This document shows, in pieces, positions 36,550-48,742 of a stretch of DNA of 64,000 nt. This DNA comes from Xiphydria camelus. Lineage: Eukaryota > Arthropoda > Insecta > Hymenoptera > Xiphydriidae. The stretch covers positions 28,569,385 to 28,633,384 of the forward strand of contig OY783195.1 of the NCBI GenBank assembly GCA_963678675.1. The letters run 5' to 3'. The position numbers and the translations under genes are program-made. Position 1 is the first letter of the stretch; the number at the start of each line of letters is the position of its first letter. Below the pieces are notes generated by a model. It was not told the origin of the DNA, ran no database searches, and was given only the letters and a program-made list of their open reading frames with translations.

Positions 36550-36795
36550 AACATAGGCTGCACTACAAAAGAATTGTACTAAATTTAATACAATAATTGT
36601 ATATAAAGCTTTTATTCGATACGCGATAGATTACGAAAATTAGTATACTCCGTTATGAAATTTACGAGGGTAATTTCATAAGGAAATATATCAACTTTCA
36701 TAATTACGGAGTATATTAATTTTCACAATCCCGTATTGGAAAAAAGCTTTATGCAACAGTAGATATGTTAAAAAAATCCAAATTTTTTACGGTGT
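36550..36795. mobile_element. Palindromic MITE family M copy 1
   Basis: The arms share AAAGCTTTTAT, and AATTAGTATACTCCGTTATG is answered by CATAATTACGGAGTATATTA. A related copy is at 54797. Confidence 0.7.
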
Positions 36796-37629
36796 ACATT
36801 TCGTAAGGTTTTGACAAAAGAGAACTGACGAGTGACGATTTTAGTGGCGTAGGTCATCGTAAAACAATAAAGTCCGGGATGGCATATATTTCTCATCCAC
36901 GCGAACGAAGTCACGGGCTTTGCTGGTTATCAACATTTAAAAAAACTCGGTAGCACTTAGCGCAACCCGGATGACTCGTCCGATGCAACGCGAGGTGACG
37001 AGGTCGCGATGCCTCTGAAGATTATCCATTATCCACGCAGTGAACGATCGTTCGAGCGATACGCCAAATGATAGGTCGTCCCTCGAAATTACGATCCAGC
37101 CGGAAATCGCATCGACGGGCAGATATTTCGATCAGCGGATTTGAATTCTCGCGAGGACCTGGAAATCGCACGTGCCGCGCGGCATCCGAACAATCCGACG
37201 TCTTCCTTGATACGGGCGATACGATCCAAGGTCGGGGCGGGAGCCAATTACCATTCGTACCCGACTATCAAACTCAGCGAAGCGTCGCTTCTCATCTTAG
37301 AGGTCGCACGTTTTCATCGCGATCCGATCCGCGATCGCCCGCTCTTCCGGTACCGTCCTTCTCAATCTTCCGTTGCGTCTTCCGAGCAATTAGCCGGGAG
37401 TGCGGAGGCGTACCCCGCGTTTCGCGGAGGCGAACGGAGATTCCACGGAACTTATGCATATACGCGCGCGCAATCGCTGCACCCGTTCAACCTCCGCGCG
37501 CGGACGCAGTCTTTCCCGACTGCAGCGCGAAGATTGTGCAGCAGCGAGGCTCGTTTCCACCGAAATTTTCGCAATCCCGTTCCGTGATTCTGTAATGAGA
37601 AAGAAATAGCTCTTCCTTCGAAATTCCAC

Positions 37630-37770
37630 AGTGAAACAAAATTTAATTGTTCAACCAAATTGATCTGTTGAAGGTCAAATTTCGTCAAACTAAGCATTAT
37701 GTTGGACTGTGTACAGGTGGAATAACTAAATTTTCTCGTTTCATTCGATAAAATTCGTTTTGTTGCACAG
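37630..37770. mobile_element. MITE family O copy 1 (partial)
   Basis: GTTGAAGGTCAAATTTCGTC, GTTGGACTGT and GTTTCATTCGATAAAATTCG recur in the same order at 63093-63245. Confidence 0.5.
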
Positions 37771-37792
37771 AAAAAAAAATTAGTTAAATCTA

Positions 37793-38047
37793 CTAAGGTA
37801 AAACACCCAAAGGTTGACAGGGTATTAAAGGTTGACACTCTCATGACAAATATGCGTTATATTTAGGAATTATTATCGTCTATGGAGCTTCGAGCTAATG
37901 TTATATAATAGATGGTGTTATTTCCATTAACTCTCGAAGCTCCATATACGTTAATAATTCCAAAATATAGCGCGTATTTGCCATGAGAGAGTGTCAATCT
38001 TTAATACCCTTTATTAACCTGTCAACCTTTGGGTGTTTTACCTTAAA
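37793..38047. mobile_element. 255-bp near-perfect palindrome
   Basis: AAGGTAAAACACCCAAAGGT at the left and ACCTTTGGGTGTTTTACCTT at the right are perfect inverses. Complementarity continues through TTGACACTCTCATG and GGAGCTTCGAG to a short loop. It is inserted in a degraded family C remnant, whose GGGGTCGCAAGT lies just to the right. Confidence 0.8.
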
Positions 38048-38321
38048 ACTAATCACTCTTGTGGGGTCGCAAGTGCACGGAAAGAAAAATGTGTAGCAAA
38101 TTTCGAGATCCACGATTCTCTCGTTTTGCGAAACGTCGGTTCACTGCCGAAACGATTTCGCCGGTGCCCCGGCGCCGTATGTTAACAGCCGGCAATACTC
38201 CGCTAATATTCGACAGCGGAAGTTGACCAACCGGTTCCGCGAGAGCGACTTCGAGCGGCCTCCCGACGAAGAATGATCGGTGATCGATCGCCGGCGCGCG
38301 GATCTGCCGCTAGTAGTGGTA

Positions 38322-38339
38322 CGCGCGCGCGCGCGCGCG
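38322..38339. repeat. (CG)n tract
   Basis: Eighteen bases of alternating C and G. Similar tracts are at 6037-6050, 7307-7322, 15286-15300, 16339-16357, 18611-18630, 23305-23317, 34551-34563 and 46119-46129. Confidence 0.95.
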
Positions 38340-39706
38340 TAACGATCTCGCCGACACGATAGATAAGCGCTCGCGCCCGCACGCGTAGGTGCTCGCGCGC
38401 GATGCGCGGTTGCCCTCGACGTTTCGCAAGTTCGGATACCTTCATTGTGATCGGCAGCGTGACGCGGCGGCGGCGGGCGGCGGAGGTCGGTTGAATTTTA
38501 ACGAGACTTCTCGCGCGACCGATCGAGACACCCTCGAAATTCCCGCGAGATCGTCGGATTCCTCGACGAACGCACCGGTCATTTCGACATCTCGCGGAGA
38601 TCTTGAGGAATCGCGCGGCGTCGCGTGCAAGGAGACGAGGGAAAAGTCGGACTCCCGCGATACGATTTTTTTTTTGCGACGAAACCCACCTCCCCCGTCG
38701 ATCTTTGAATTACCTAATGCAATTCCCACGCGGAGACGCCGCGGCGAGAACACGAGAGGGAGCGGAGGAGCGTGTAAAACTTAATCGCGGCGCATCGTCG
38801 GACCGCGGTAACGCGTTGCTTTCGTAATTCGGCGCACGGGGTGGCGGAGGATTCGACGTAGTCTTGATTCGAATGCTGCGTCTGTCCGTTATTCTTCAGT
38901 GGAGAGTTTTTTTCCGCTTTTGAAAGAAGGTTACCTATCCGATTGGCTGTTGCGCGTGGTTCAGTCAATCCTAATCTAATTGCGTCAATTGAATTTTAAA
39001 GGTACTCAACGACATTAATTATGCCACTGCGATACTTATTAGTGCTTGGGGTACTAGAATATATTCGCGTTTCAATCCTTTTTTTTAGACAAATATTATT
39101 TTTATTTAGTTCAGGTAATTCGTTTTTTTAGGATTAGAGGGAATGATTTTTATGTGGATCGCGCGTACAGTCCTTAGCGTACTTTTTTTTACATGTGAAT
39201 GTCTTTTAAGGGGATCTTATTTATTACTCAGTATGTTCATCTTATTTTCACCTATTCTCGTTCTTTATCACTTCTTTCTTTGAGCGCTTTTACAGGATCA
39301 GTTCTAGAGCCGTAATAAACGTTTCTTTTTCTTCTAAAAAGGCGATAGATGATAAATGAACTCAGAATAAACAGAGCGACATATCCTTCCCCGCGTCGCA
39401 TAACGCAAAGACGCGAACCACGGAGGATTATCTCACTCTCGGATGAGATCAACTCGCACCGCTTCTCGTGGAAGTCGGCCGCACTCCGCGCAGTATGCAC
39501 TTTCATAAATTTCATAACTCGATTTCCGAGTCTCCTCCTTCCTGTTGCGGCGCGACGCTCTCCGTCTCTGCGTACGTGGATACGCGCGTACAATAAGATG
39601 ACAGAGGAAAGTTTTTCCCATGCCTGCACGCGGTTTCCTCTTCTTCCGACAAGTGGATTAATCACAACCTTCGTCCTCTGATGCGGGCGACGAATGTGAG
39701 AAGGAG

Positions 39707-40162
39707 GAGAAATTAATCGAGCAGAGAGGTGCGTCATCGGAAAAGTCGAGGATGCGCTTTCCAAGCGACGTACTTTAGTCGAAATAATGTCACTCGCTAA
39801 ATGACGTCAATTTGTTGTCAAAATGACATCAAACGTCTTTCAGAAATGATAAAATAATGAAGTTTTACCATTACTGTGTCATCTCTGAAAAACGTTTGAT
39901 ATCATTTTGCCAACAAAAAATGACATCATTCAGTCGCATCATTTAGTCACTTTGACCGCATCCTCGACATCAAACATCCATACGAAATGATCAAATAATG
40001 CAATTTTATCATTATTTTGTCGTTTCTGAAAAACCTTTAATGTCATTTTACCAAAAAAATGACGTCGTTTAGTGAGTGTCATTATTTTGACTAAAGTGTA
40101 TTGCTCAGGAATCACATCCTCGACTTCTCCAACGATGCACCTCTCCATTCGTTTAATTTCTC
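39707..40162. repeat. Two-level inverted repeat enclosing a MITE-like palindrome
   Basis: Outer arms of about 50 bases (39707-39756 and 40113-40162) share GAGAGGTGC and GTCGAGGAT in inverse. Inner arms start CTTTAGTCGAAATAATGTCA at 39773 and end GTCATTATTTTGACTAAAG at 40096. Between them TTTCAGAAATGAT-type hairpin blocks occur twice, and part of the outer arm (GCATCCTCGAC) appears a third time near 39957. Confidence 0.7.
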
Positions 40163-41381
40163 CCGCATCCTGCATAAATACTGCACCGCTGAACTGTATC
40201 GCTGCACCGTGTTTAAACACCGGACGCTCTCTCTACGAATCCGATGATCATACAGCCGATGCAATTATTCGCCGATAAATAGTCAATACCTCCGGATAAA
40301 AACTCATGAGACGAGGAGCCCGCTAATGACATCATTTGCGCCGACAGGAAAACATCCACGAGAAATTACGATACAATGCGCACCGAAACGTCATCGATCA
40401 CCCACGCTGCAACAAGCCCTGCCACACGAGTCTCCGATGCATCGGAGCTCCGGAGCACGTGTCGCGGTGCAGGTCTGTCCGCCGGACGACCGCGAGTTAA
40501 GCATACATCCAGGCGCGTAGGCACGCGATACCTACGTATGCCTCTCGCTGTATACGGAGATAGAGAAGCCCGCGTTGCCCACCTTCGCGGCGCAGCCGCT
40601 CGGTTTTATCAGTCGCACGCAGTCACCGCGTCGTCGCGCCGTGAACGTGTGTCCCACATTTTCAGTGCGCGACGCGCGACCGCGACGACGCGTATCGCGC
40701 GGTGTGGCTCTCTTCTTTCCGCTCTCTGTCGCGGCCCGCGGGGGAAAAGTTCGAATCGCATTTTTTTCTCTCGATCCCTCGCAAAATCTCGAAAGAAGCG
40801 CGGCGCCAGACACAGAGGAAGGCGAGCGAGGGAACCGCAAGTATCGCCGGCCGAGCGGGGCATTGTTCTCTGGAATGTTTGCGGAAAAGAACGCTTCGCC
40901 GTGACGACGACGACGACGACGACGAGGACGACGACGCGAAAGAGCGACTCTCATGAAAGGTACTGGCTCACGCCTCGCTGTATATCACGGGGAATCGAAA
41001 CAAGACGCGCCTCGGGAATTTTCGTCCGCGCACGAACGTACCGTGACTACTTCTGCGTTCGGTTACTTTCGGCTGTCGACGCACGCGGGCCGATCTCGGA
41101 GCGCGGAGGTTCGACGGACTCGATCGAGCGCGCACCGGGACTCTTCTCGCGAAGGCGCGAGGAAATTCGTGGAGGAGAGGTCGAAGGTTGGCGGAGGGAA
41201 AAAAGTGGATTCGTTGGGTTTCGGGGAGGAGAGCTGAAGAGGTCGATAATCTCGCTCTTCTCTTACCGTTCTTCCTTTAAATCTTGATCCGCGTATGTGT
41301 AGGAACGGATGTGGATGATTTGGCGAAATATTTATTTCCTCGTGTGTAGTCGAGTCGATTGTATTTGTTCTCGATGTGCAT

Positions 41382-41595
41382 CATATGAGACTAAATTCAC
41401 TCGCGAGGGAAGAAACTTGGATCACTATCATCTCATTATCTATGAGCTTTTCGCTCATGTTTGTGCAATACATTTTTGGAGATTATATTTTTATCTGCAA
41501 CAAAGTGTCTCGTATCGATGCAGGCCAACAATTCATAAATAATGAGATAATGATGATTGAAGTTTCTTTCGTGGCGAGTAAGTTTGGCCTCATAT
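41382..41595. mobile_element. MITE family D copy 3
   Basis: Ends CATATGAGACTAAATTCACT and AGTAAGTTTGGCCTCATATG are inverse; the interior matches the copy at 9047. Confidence 0.7.
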
Positions 41596-41691
41596 GGTAT
41601 AAGGCGCGCAGTGTGACGGAATGAATGGAAGAATTTCTTCGTCTCTGGGGTTTATGTATTATAAATCGGAAGAAAAGTATCGAAGGACCGC

Positions 41692-41899
41692 GTAGAGTAG
41701 ACCGAGGCGAATTGTGTGTGTGTGGATTATAGATCTATATTTCTTGAATCGTATTGAAAATGAATATTTCGATCGTTTGTATTACTTCGTTCCTCTCCAA
41801 TGAAGTACGATAATACGAATAATCGAAATGCTCATTTTCACCACAATTTAAGAAATAGACATAGATCTAATATATATAATCCGATTCACCTCGTTTCAT
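41692..41899. mobile_element. MITE family I copy 2
   Basis: GATTATAGATCTATATTTCT at the left is answered by AGAAATAGACATAGATC at the right, with a GTACGATAATACGAATAATC centre arm. Confidence 0.65.
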
Positions 41900-42596
41900 C
41901 CTCTTTATTTGAGTCTATTACGGAGCTTATTATCAGCTACTAGTCGCTGATTGTCAGTCATTTCAGCCGATTCAGATCTAGAGAATAAGTATGAGAAGAA
42001 GACGAAGAGCCCGTGTATTCTCAACGCAGCGAAGAGAACACGCAGAGACTTTTCAACACACTCGCAGCGCAGCTCAGCGAGAATTGCAATGTGGATAATG
42101 TGCTCCGTAATTTCGTGCGCTGAAGAATTTCGATGCATTCCAGCTTCGTGTGAAACACGCGTGGTACCGATGTATGCACGACGAAAGACGCGATGGTGCG
42201 CTCACACAGGCAAACCTCGAAGAATTTCCGCGCGAGAATCAACCGAGCGCGCGCAAGAATTTCCCTGGACCACCGATCACGTGACCCAGCGCGACAACCG
42301 GAAGAAGAGGTCGGACCCGATCCTCTCTCGTCGCGCCTCGCCGAGCTTAGGGACGCGCAGCGAGAGAGACACCGCCTCGCTGCGGCACTCGATCGACGAC
42401 TTGGCCGGGGCAGTCGATCGAACGCGAACCGATCGGCGGGATCGGTTTTCCGCGATCGACAGCCGGAGCTCCGCGAGGCTCGCGCCGCGCCGTGCAGTGA
42501 AATAATGTGTCGATTAGGCAGACACCGACTTCCGGTCGACGACGCGACGTCACGGAGGTATGTGGACGCGCCAGTGATATGTGGAGAGCGCGAGTG

Positions 42597-43120
42597 CACT
42601 GAGATAATTAATAATCGCTGGTGCTAAAAACATGTTTTTTTTTTTTCAATGAAGAATATGATATAATTTCAGTATCAAGCCTCGGTTTTCTTTGTGCAAG
42701 AAAATATTTGATAGGCTCGTGTAATTTTCTTTTCTTATTCGTAGGAAGAATTTCTTATTTCCACAGCGGTATTTTTGAATCAAGAATATAATATTGTATA
42801 TTCTTCGATCAAGAGAATCTGTATTTTTTCAAATTCGTAAGATCATATAATATGGGGATAAAATTATTCGCCATGAGAGAAACTTCAATCATTTTTTTCT
42901 CATTATTTATGAACATTTAGCCTACATCGATGTAAGACTGATTTGTAGATAAAAGTGTAATCTTCAAGAAAGTATTATGCAAATGTGGCCCAAGAGCTCA
43001 TAAATAATAAGATAATAGTGATTGAAGGTTATTTCCTGGCGAGTAACTTTAGCCTCATATTATGGTGCGTTTTTCATTCGTGGAACCTTTTTTTGACACT
43101 AACAATTATTTCTCTCGGTG
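42597..43120. mobile_element. MITE family E copy 3, split by a family D insertion
   Basis: It begins CACTGAGATAATTAATAATC and ends CAATTATTTCTCTCGGTG, flanked by TG on both sides. A family D element at 42847-43062 occupies its centre. Confidence 0.65.
42847..43062. mobile_element. MITE family D copy 4 (inside family E)
   Basis: The right arm GGCGAGTAACTTTAGCCTCA is well kept and the left arm is degenerate. The central TACATCGATGTAAGACT matches copies 1 and 2. Confidence 0.6.
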
Positions 43121-44999
43121 TGGTATGAGTTTGAATTGTTGATTTCTTATCGTGACATCGTCGAGAAAATTTTCACTATACTTCAAATAACATAATCATC
43201 AAATTTTCACGAATAATCGGTAATAGTCGACGAATTCGAATCGCATTAGTGAAACATACGGATAAATAGTGTGCATCCGATCGATTCGGATTGTCTCAAT
43301 GCGATTAATCAACAAGTATCGAGTTATTCCACTGGAATTCCTTCGGCAGTTCGTAACGATTCTTCGGACGTTTTTTGCCCTCTTTCACTGACACGGTAAA
43401 AACGATAGCCGCCACTCTCCCGGTTCGGTAAAAAAAACCTCAGATCGTGCCGCGAGAGAGTCTCCGAAGATCAGCGGCCGCCTCTGCAACGCGACCAATT
43501 TAACTGTACTTTTCTGTTTCACGCGATCGGTTCAACCGATTCGTATCTATATACCGATCTCGATTATCATTTCAACATCGCCGTCGTATCGTTTCGACTT
43601 CCTATATACGGGCACTCCGACGTCATTCCCGATCGGAACTGCGCCATGACGCGCGCGATTATTTATAGGGCCACCATATCGAGAGTCGTTCTCTCACCGG
43701 TGACACGAGTTAAATTCGTCGCGAGGGAATAAATACAATGGAAGCCTACCGGTCACTCGACGCTCGACACGGCGTATTATCGGAGGAACCGCCGCGCTTC
43801 CGGTCCCGCGCGTCCTTCCGGCGCCCGGCAATTATTTCGTGCGCTCCGAGAGGACGATCGCGAGGGCATTGCATCGTTCGTCGTTCGAGCTCGTTTTCGA
43901 TAATTAGTAAAATTAATAATTTTAAGTACAGAGGAAGTTATTCTATATTGCGGATGCACGAGCAATATCACCTGATTCATATGCGGCATATTTTACAGCA
44001 AAAACAAAAAACTTTTCCATTTCACTAAGTTGAGAGTGACCTATTTCTGATCTTTTTTAGTAAAATTAGTGTTGTTTTATTGTTGATTATTTAAAATTGA
44101 CCTAAATTTATATTTATTTTATTGATTTCAAATGACATTTACAGAAATGCAATAATCTAATTTTGACGAAAAATTCGAGATAGGAGATATTGCTCGTGCA
44201 CACCCGCGATATACTGCTTGCAACAGTAAATGAAAATGTCTCCTCTGTAGAAATTCTTGAAAACGACCTCGAGTCTCAGCACTACTAGACGAAATAGTAA
44301 ATATTGCTAGTTTTTTTTTTCCACATGCGCAGCGCTCTTCCGAGGCGATCGAAATTCTCGTATTGCGGGCGAGGACAAAATTCTATCGAAGCACTCCTCG
44401 ATTCCCGTCTTCGAAACTTCTCGGTTCTCGGACTTCCCGCGCTCCGAATTCCGAGAATTCCAGATCGGAAACTAATGGCACGGAAAGATGATCGCGAACG
44501 GTCGCGCGACCGGGGGGCTGGACGTAACGGAAATCTCGGGAGCAACGATCGTGTACAACGCTCCTCTCGGTTTATCCTTATCTCTTTCACTCCTGTCCTT
44601 CTTCCGTCGAGAGTCGGTGAGACGATCGCGTTCGATGAAAATACTTGAGAGTTATTCGTCGTTTTGAGGGAATTTATATTTATTTTTTCTTCTTGGTTTT
44701 TGTTCAATTCGGGAACGATTAGAAGGTCTGGTATGTTTTATACGCGGAAGATCCAGGTTACACCCGTTACGTGAGGACGAGCGATGCTCCGCTATCGCGG
44801 GGGCTGGAACTAGGCGACAGGTGTACCGAGGTTAACATACCGGGTGATTCGTCATTTTTAGACTGCATTGCGGCATTTGAAAAAATACGTGGTAACGTTC
44901 GAGTTCCACAAATCGAGAGAGAAGTCTACTCGATTGAAACAAATTTCCAAATTCATCGATCGAATTTTCAATCATACCTCTTAGTGCATAAATATAGAG

Positions 45000-45455
45000 T
45001 AGATCGGAGCGAATCGGACCGCAGGGAGAATCGGATCATAGATCTACATTTTTTTGATCGTGGTGAAAATGAGGATTTCGATTGTTCGTATTACTCCATT
45101 GAGGGGAGAGGAATGAAGAAATACGAAAGATCGAAATGCTCATTTTCAACACGATCTAAGAAATATGGATCTACACCCGGAGAAAATGTCTAGTTGATTG
45201 CGAATCCGATGGAAAAATTTATTTGAGTTGAATAGGAATTTATTCACATTGAACAAAAGTCAAGTCAAGTGAGTATTTGAATTAAATAAATACTCTACTA
45301 GATTCGTACTCGATTAAAATGACGTGCAAAACGTTTATCTAATTCAAATAGACTTTTGTGTTCGATGTAAATAAATTCCCATTTATCTGAAATAATTTTT
45401 ATATTAGGTTCGTATTCAATTAGAGCTTTTCCTTCGACTCGCCTCGATCTACTTT
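45000..45455. mobile_element. MITE family I copy 3, split by a family L insertion
   Basis: The outer arms GTAGATCGGAGCGAATCGGA and CGACTCGCCTCGATCTAC are inverse. Inside the right arm a family L element (about 45174-45432) interrupts the sequence. Confidence 0.6.
45174..45432. mobile_element. MITE family L copy 1
   Basis: GGAATTTATTCACATTGAAC is answered by GTTCGATGTAAATAAATTCC, a palindrome. Similar blocks occur at 55022-55268. Confidence 0.55.
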
Positions 45456-45686
45456 AGACTAAGAAAAGAATAGGTATGATAGATTTGAATAAATTAGCGG
45501 TCACGGGCGAGCGAATGCAGATCACGTTACTTGAACTAATAATTTGCTAGAATTGACTACAACTTTTCTTCGTCAAACAGTTTTCAATCATTATAATTAA
45601 ATTATTTAATTCAAGAAACTAAATCGGCATTCCACCGTTTCCACGACTGCCAATTCAGTCTAATCTATTATTTTCTCTCTCTGTGT
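45456..45686. mobile_element. MITE family F copy 5
   Basis: GAGCGAATGCAGATCACGTT at the left and GGCATTCCACCG at the right face each other. It ends TTATTTTCTCTCTCTGTG next to TA. Confidence 0.6.
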
Positions 45687-47505
45687 ACGTACGAGACTTC
45701 CTGCTCGTTAATCCGTACCGATTTTTATTACCACCTGTTCCATTATCGGAGTATAGAGTTCCAATAACTATTTTTTTAAAGTGTCGATAACCATCGTGTA
45801 TCATTTTTAAAGCCACTCAATGATCATTGCATTCGTTTTGGCAGCATATTATCGGGCACGCGTCTATCCACATTAATCGCTTCAGAATTATACCGCACCT
45901 CTCCGCTGTGCTCGCGATGCATAATTCTCCGTCTGCTATGTCGCGCACCTGCAATGAGCTAAAAGAGAGAGGGCACCTATACGCATATCGAGAAATCCAT
46001 CGCCACCCGACAATCGGTCACCTCACTCACTTCCTGCCCGCAGCGGTTCGAAAACCCCCTGGCCGCACGTAAACTTTTCATTATATCGCGCCTCCGTGTT
46101 CGCGTGACGATGATTGTGCGCGCGCGCGCTCGTATAGGTACGGGAACAGGTTTGAAATAAGCAGGAAGGACGCGGGAAGCGCGGAGTGACGAGGAAAAAC
46201 AACGGATATAATACAGTGTATATGGATGAAGAGAAGTCGCGTCGAGGGGAAAAAAAAAAGCGATCGCGCTCGAGTCCCGAAGCGACTGACCGTATAGCAG
46301 AGCGACTGACGAGCGAGAATGCTATTTATTTAATGAAAAATTGTATTTCTGTGCATAAGTCGGTCTCCCAGACTCGAATGCAAGTTATAATATGAATTAT
46401 ATTTTGGTTATAAATGTAATGTATTTTTGACAAGGAAAATAATGTTAGATATTGTAGGGGAAAGTCGGGTAAGATGACGAGGCGGGTAAGACGACGAATT
46501 CGATATTTAACAATATTGACGCTAGATTAAGGGCCAGTTGCTACACCATTAGAAAGCGCTATTGCCGCGCCACCTACAGTAACCCCAAAATTCCCATCCT
46601 CTCTCTAGTGCACATGTCGCCCGGTGAAACGGAAAACGTGATTTCGTGCTCCGTCGTTATCAATTTGTGAAGGCCTTCCGTAAGGAATTACGCTTGCTGA
46701 GTGAGTATTTTCAATTTCTACTCGTGATATCCTTAAAGTACTGCTTGAAACACGTCTATTGGTGTATAATTTCAATGTTTTCTGGTTAGTTGAAGTTCAG
46801 AAATATTTTACTAAACTCAAAATGGCGATGTCAAAAATATCAAATGGCGAAACAAGAAATATTTTCTGCGCGAAAAAGAAAACAATTGCTCGAGTTTATT
46901 AAATATTTTCTTGCGCAAAGAAAACCATAGCTTGATCCTGGAATTTTAACATATTTTTGATTGGCAAAAAAGCAATTATTTGGCACCAACAATCATCTCC
47001 CTCATTGCATGCGTCTAAGGGTTAAATCGACGTTGATTGCAGGAAGACGAAAATTGATTCGCGCTTCGGAAATTCCCGTCAATTCGACGAATATGATAAT
47101 TGATAACGAGTAGAATTATTTGAAACCCTCGCGATTCAATTTTTTTCGGAATCGGTACCGCTAACGCCGATGAGTCGTAACGCCGATCGAATCGGCCCAA
47201 CCAGACAGGGTCAGGTGTGCAAGGTGCAACGGCACGCGTCGCTCGACAGCTGCTTTCCGGTTCGGAAGAAAACGTTGAGACTATTTCTGTATTTCGTGGG
47301 TCGGTGCGCTCGATAATAATCGTAACGTACCTACGCGGCGGACGAATTCCGGTGTCGTGGTTACGTACCGGTTCTTCCGGCGAGGAGGCGGAATCTCGTC
47401 GCCTGGACGCGACGACGGGCCGACGATTTTGCAATCCGTGCCTCTTTTTTTCTCTTCTGTAAATATACTTTAATTTCGCTGCGGTAATTGCATCGTTGAA
47501 CGCGG

Positions 47506-47868
47506 TTATTTATTCACTGCGATCGTGTCTCCACCGCGAGAACGATCGATCGAGCCTGTGGGGATTTTCGATGGCGAAATCGCGATCCGACATTTATTTA
47601 CAGATAAGGGGTTCACACTTAGCGCGACGTCAACGGTGACAAAACGGCGTCGCAGCGCGACAGTAATCTCCCGCGCCTTATCGCGACGGCCGGTATGATA
47701 AGAGGATCTCGTCGAGTTGTACGTGCGATACTGCGTATCGCCGTTGGCGAACGACACCTGCGGTTTACAGTTTCTCTTCGCGGAATTCGGCGTCGTTTCG
47801 ATCGGCGGAGCGTCTAGAATTTCACTCATGATCGCGAGCGCGAGGGTCAGTGACGTGAGAATTGTCAT
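47506..47868 (-). CDS. Possible small secreted protein or first exon, unrecognised (120 codons)
   Basis: This uninterrupted frame opens with MTILTSLTLALAIMSEILDA, a plausible signal peptide, although it lacks basic residues at the N terminus. A dibasic KR follows near residue 32, then NCKPQ. A potential donor (CCGCAG|GTGTCG) falls right after KPQ in phase 0, so the true exon might be only 37 codons, as in the first exons of the neighbouring CBM14 genes. The C-terminal half has no recognisable domain, and the surrounding GC-rich block opens frames on both strands by chance. No CBM14 exon was found downstream on the same strand. I regard it as more likely non-coding than coding. Confidence 0.22.
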   Translation of the reverse strand: MTILTSLTLALAIMSEILDAPPIETTPNSAKRNCKPQVSFANGDTQYRTYNSTRSSYHTGRRDKAREITVALRRRFVTVDVALSVNPLSVNKCRIAISPSKIPTGSIDRSRGGDTIAVNK

Positions 47869-48040
47869 CTCGGTGCGAGGAGAGGTGCCATTGCTTCGTA
47901 TCGTGTAACAGAAGTACCTGTACGTGCAGCGAGAGTGACGTCACCGCGAGACGCGTGACACACCGAGGGTGCGTCCCTTGAAAGAACTCATTCCCGCTTC
48001 TATTAATCGAAATCTCCGTTGATCGATTATTTTCTGAACG

Positions 48041-48453
48041 CGCACGGAGAAAAAGAATTAGTTGGATCTACTATAATTTACTTGCGGGGTCGCACAAGTA
48101 ATTATTTATTTACGTCAATTAGATCTTTCTTCATGTTAATTAAATATTTCTTCTTTGCAATCACATTCTATTCCACATGATTGCAAGGAAGATATCGCAC
48201 ACCTAGATCAAAACAGCATCAACTCAAAAAAAATTGTTTTTCAGAAAAAGTAAACCCCTTATCAAATATCGACATGAGAATCAGTTTTTTTGCCATTTCT
48301 GAAAAACAAGTTTTTTTTGAGTTGATACTGTTTTGATCTAGGTGTGCGATATGTCAAATTGATGTATTAAAAAATTGTATTGATGTAAATAAATAATTAC
48401 TCGCGACTGCGCAAATATTTTTCACTAAATCCAACTAACTCTTCTTCTCTGTA
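48041..48453. mobile_element. MITE family C copy 2, split by a hairpin insertion
   Basis: It begins GCACGGAGAAAAAGAATTAG and ends CCAACTAACTCTTCTTCTCT. The left arm has CTTGCGGGGTCGCACAAGT. A second palindrome occupies the middle. Confidence 0.65.
48193..48351. mobile_element. 159-bp hairpin element (inside family C)
   Basis: ATCGCACACCTAGATCAAAA at the left is the perfect inverse of TTTTGATCTAGGTGTGCGAT at the right. Arms extend about 55 bases to a loop around 48270. Confidence 0.75.
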
Positions 48454-48485
48454 CCTGAAAAATAGATTTCCGTATTTTATGTAAT

Positions 48486-48742
48486 ACATCGAGAAAATAG
48501 TTTATTTGTAGTTAATAAATATTTGTTCGAATATGACGAAATAAACGAATTTTATTGGACCGAATAAATATTCGTTAATTATTACAGCACATTTATTTGG
48601 CACAATTTGATCCTTTGAAACAACCGTTTGAATGAAATAAACGTTTTACTAATTAATATATATTCTCCTGTCGTAACGAAATATTTATTTTGCCATATTT
48701 GAAATTGCATTTATTAACAACTAATAAACTATTTCCTCAATG
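48486..48742. mobile_element. MITE family H copy 2
   Basis: AAATAGTTTATTTGTAGTTA at the left is answered by TAACAACTAATAAACTATTT at the right, ending CCTCAATG. Confidence 0.65.

Noticed and set aside
40376..41287. 303-codon plus-strand frame
   Set aside because: No domain, a Thr run from (ACG)n, and other open frames on both strands. It could be a leader exon but not a supported protein.
44771..45193. 140-codon plus-strand frame
   Set aside because: Its second half is a family I MITE, so the frame is composite chance sequence.
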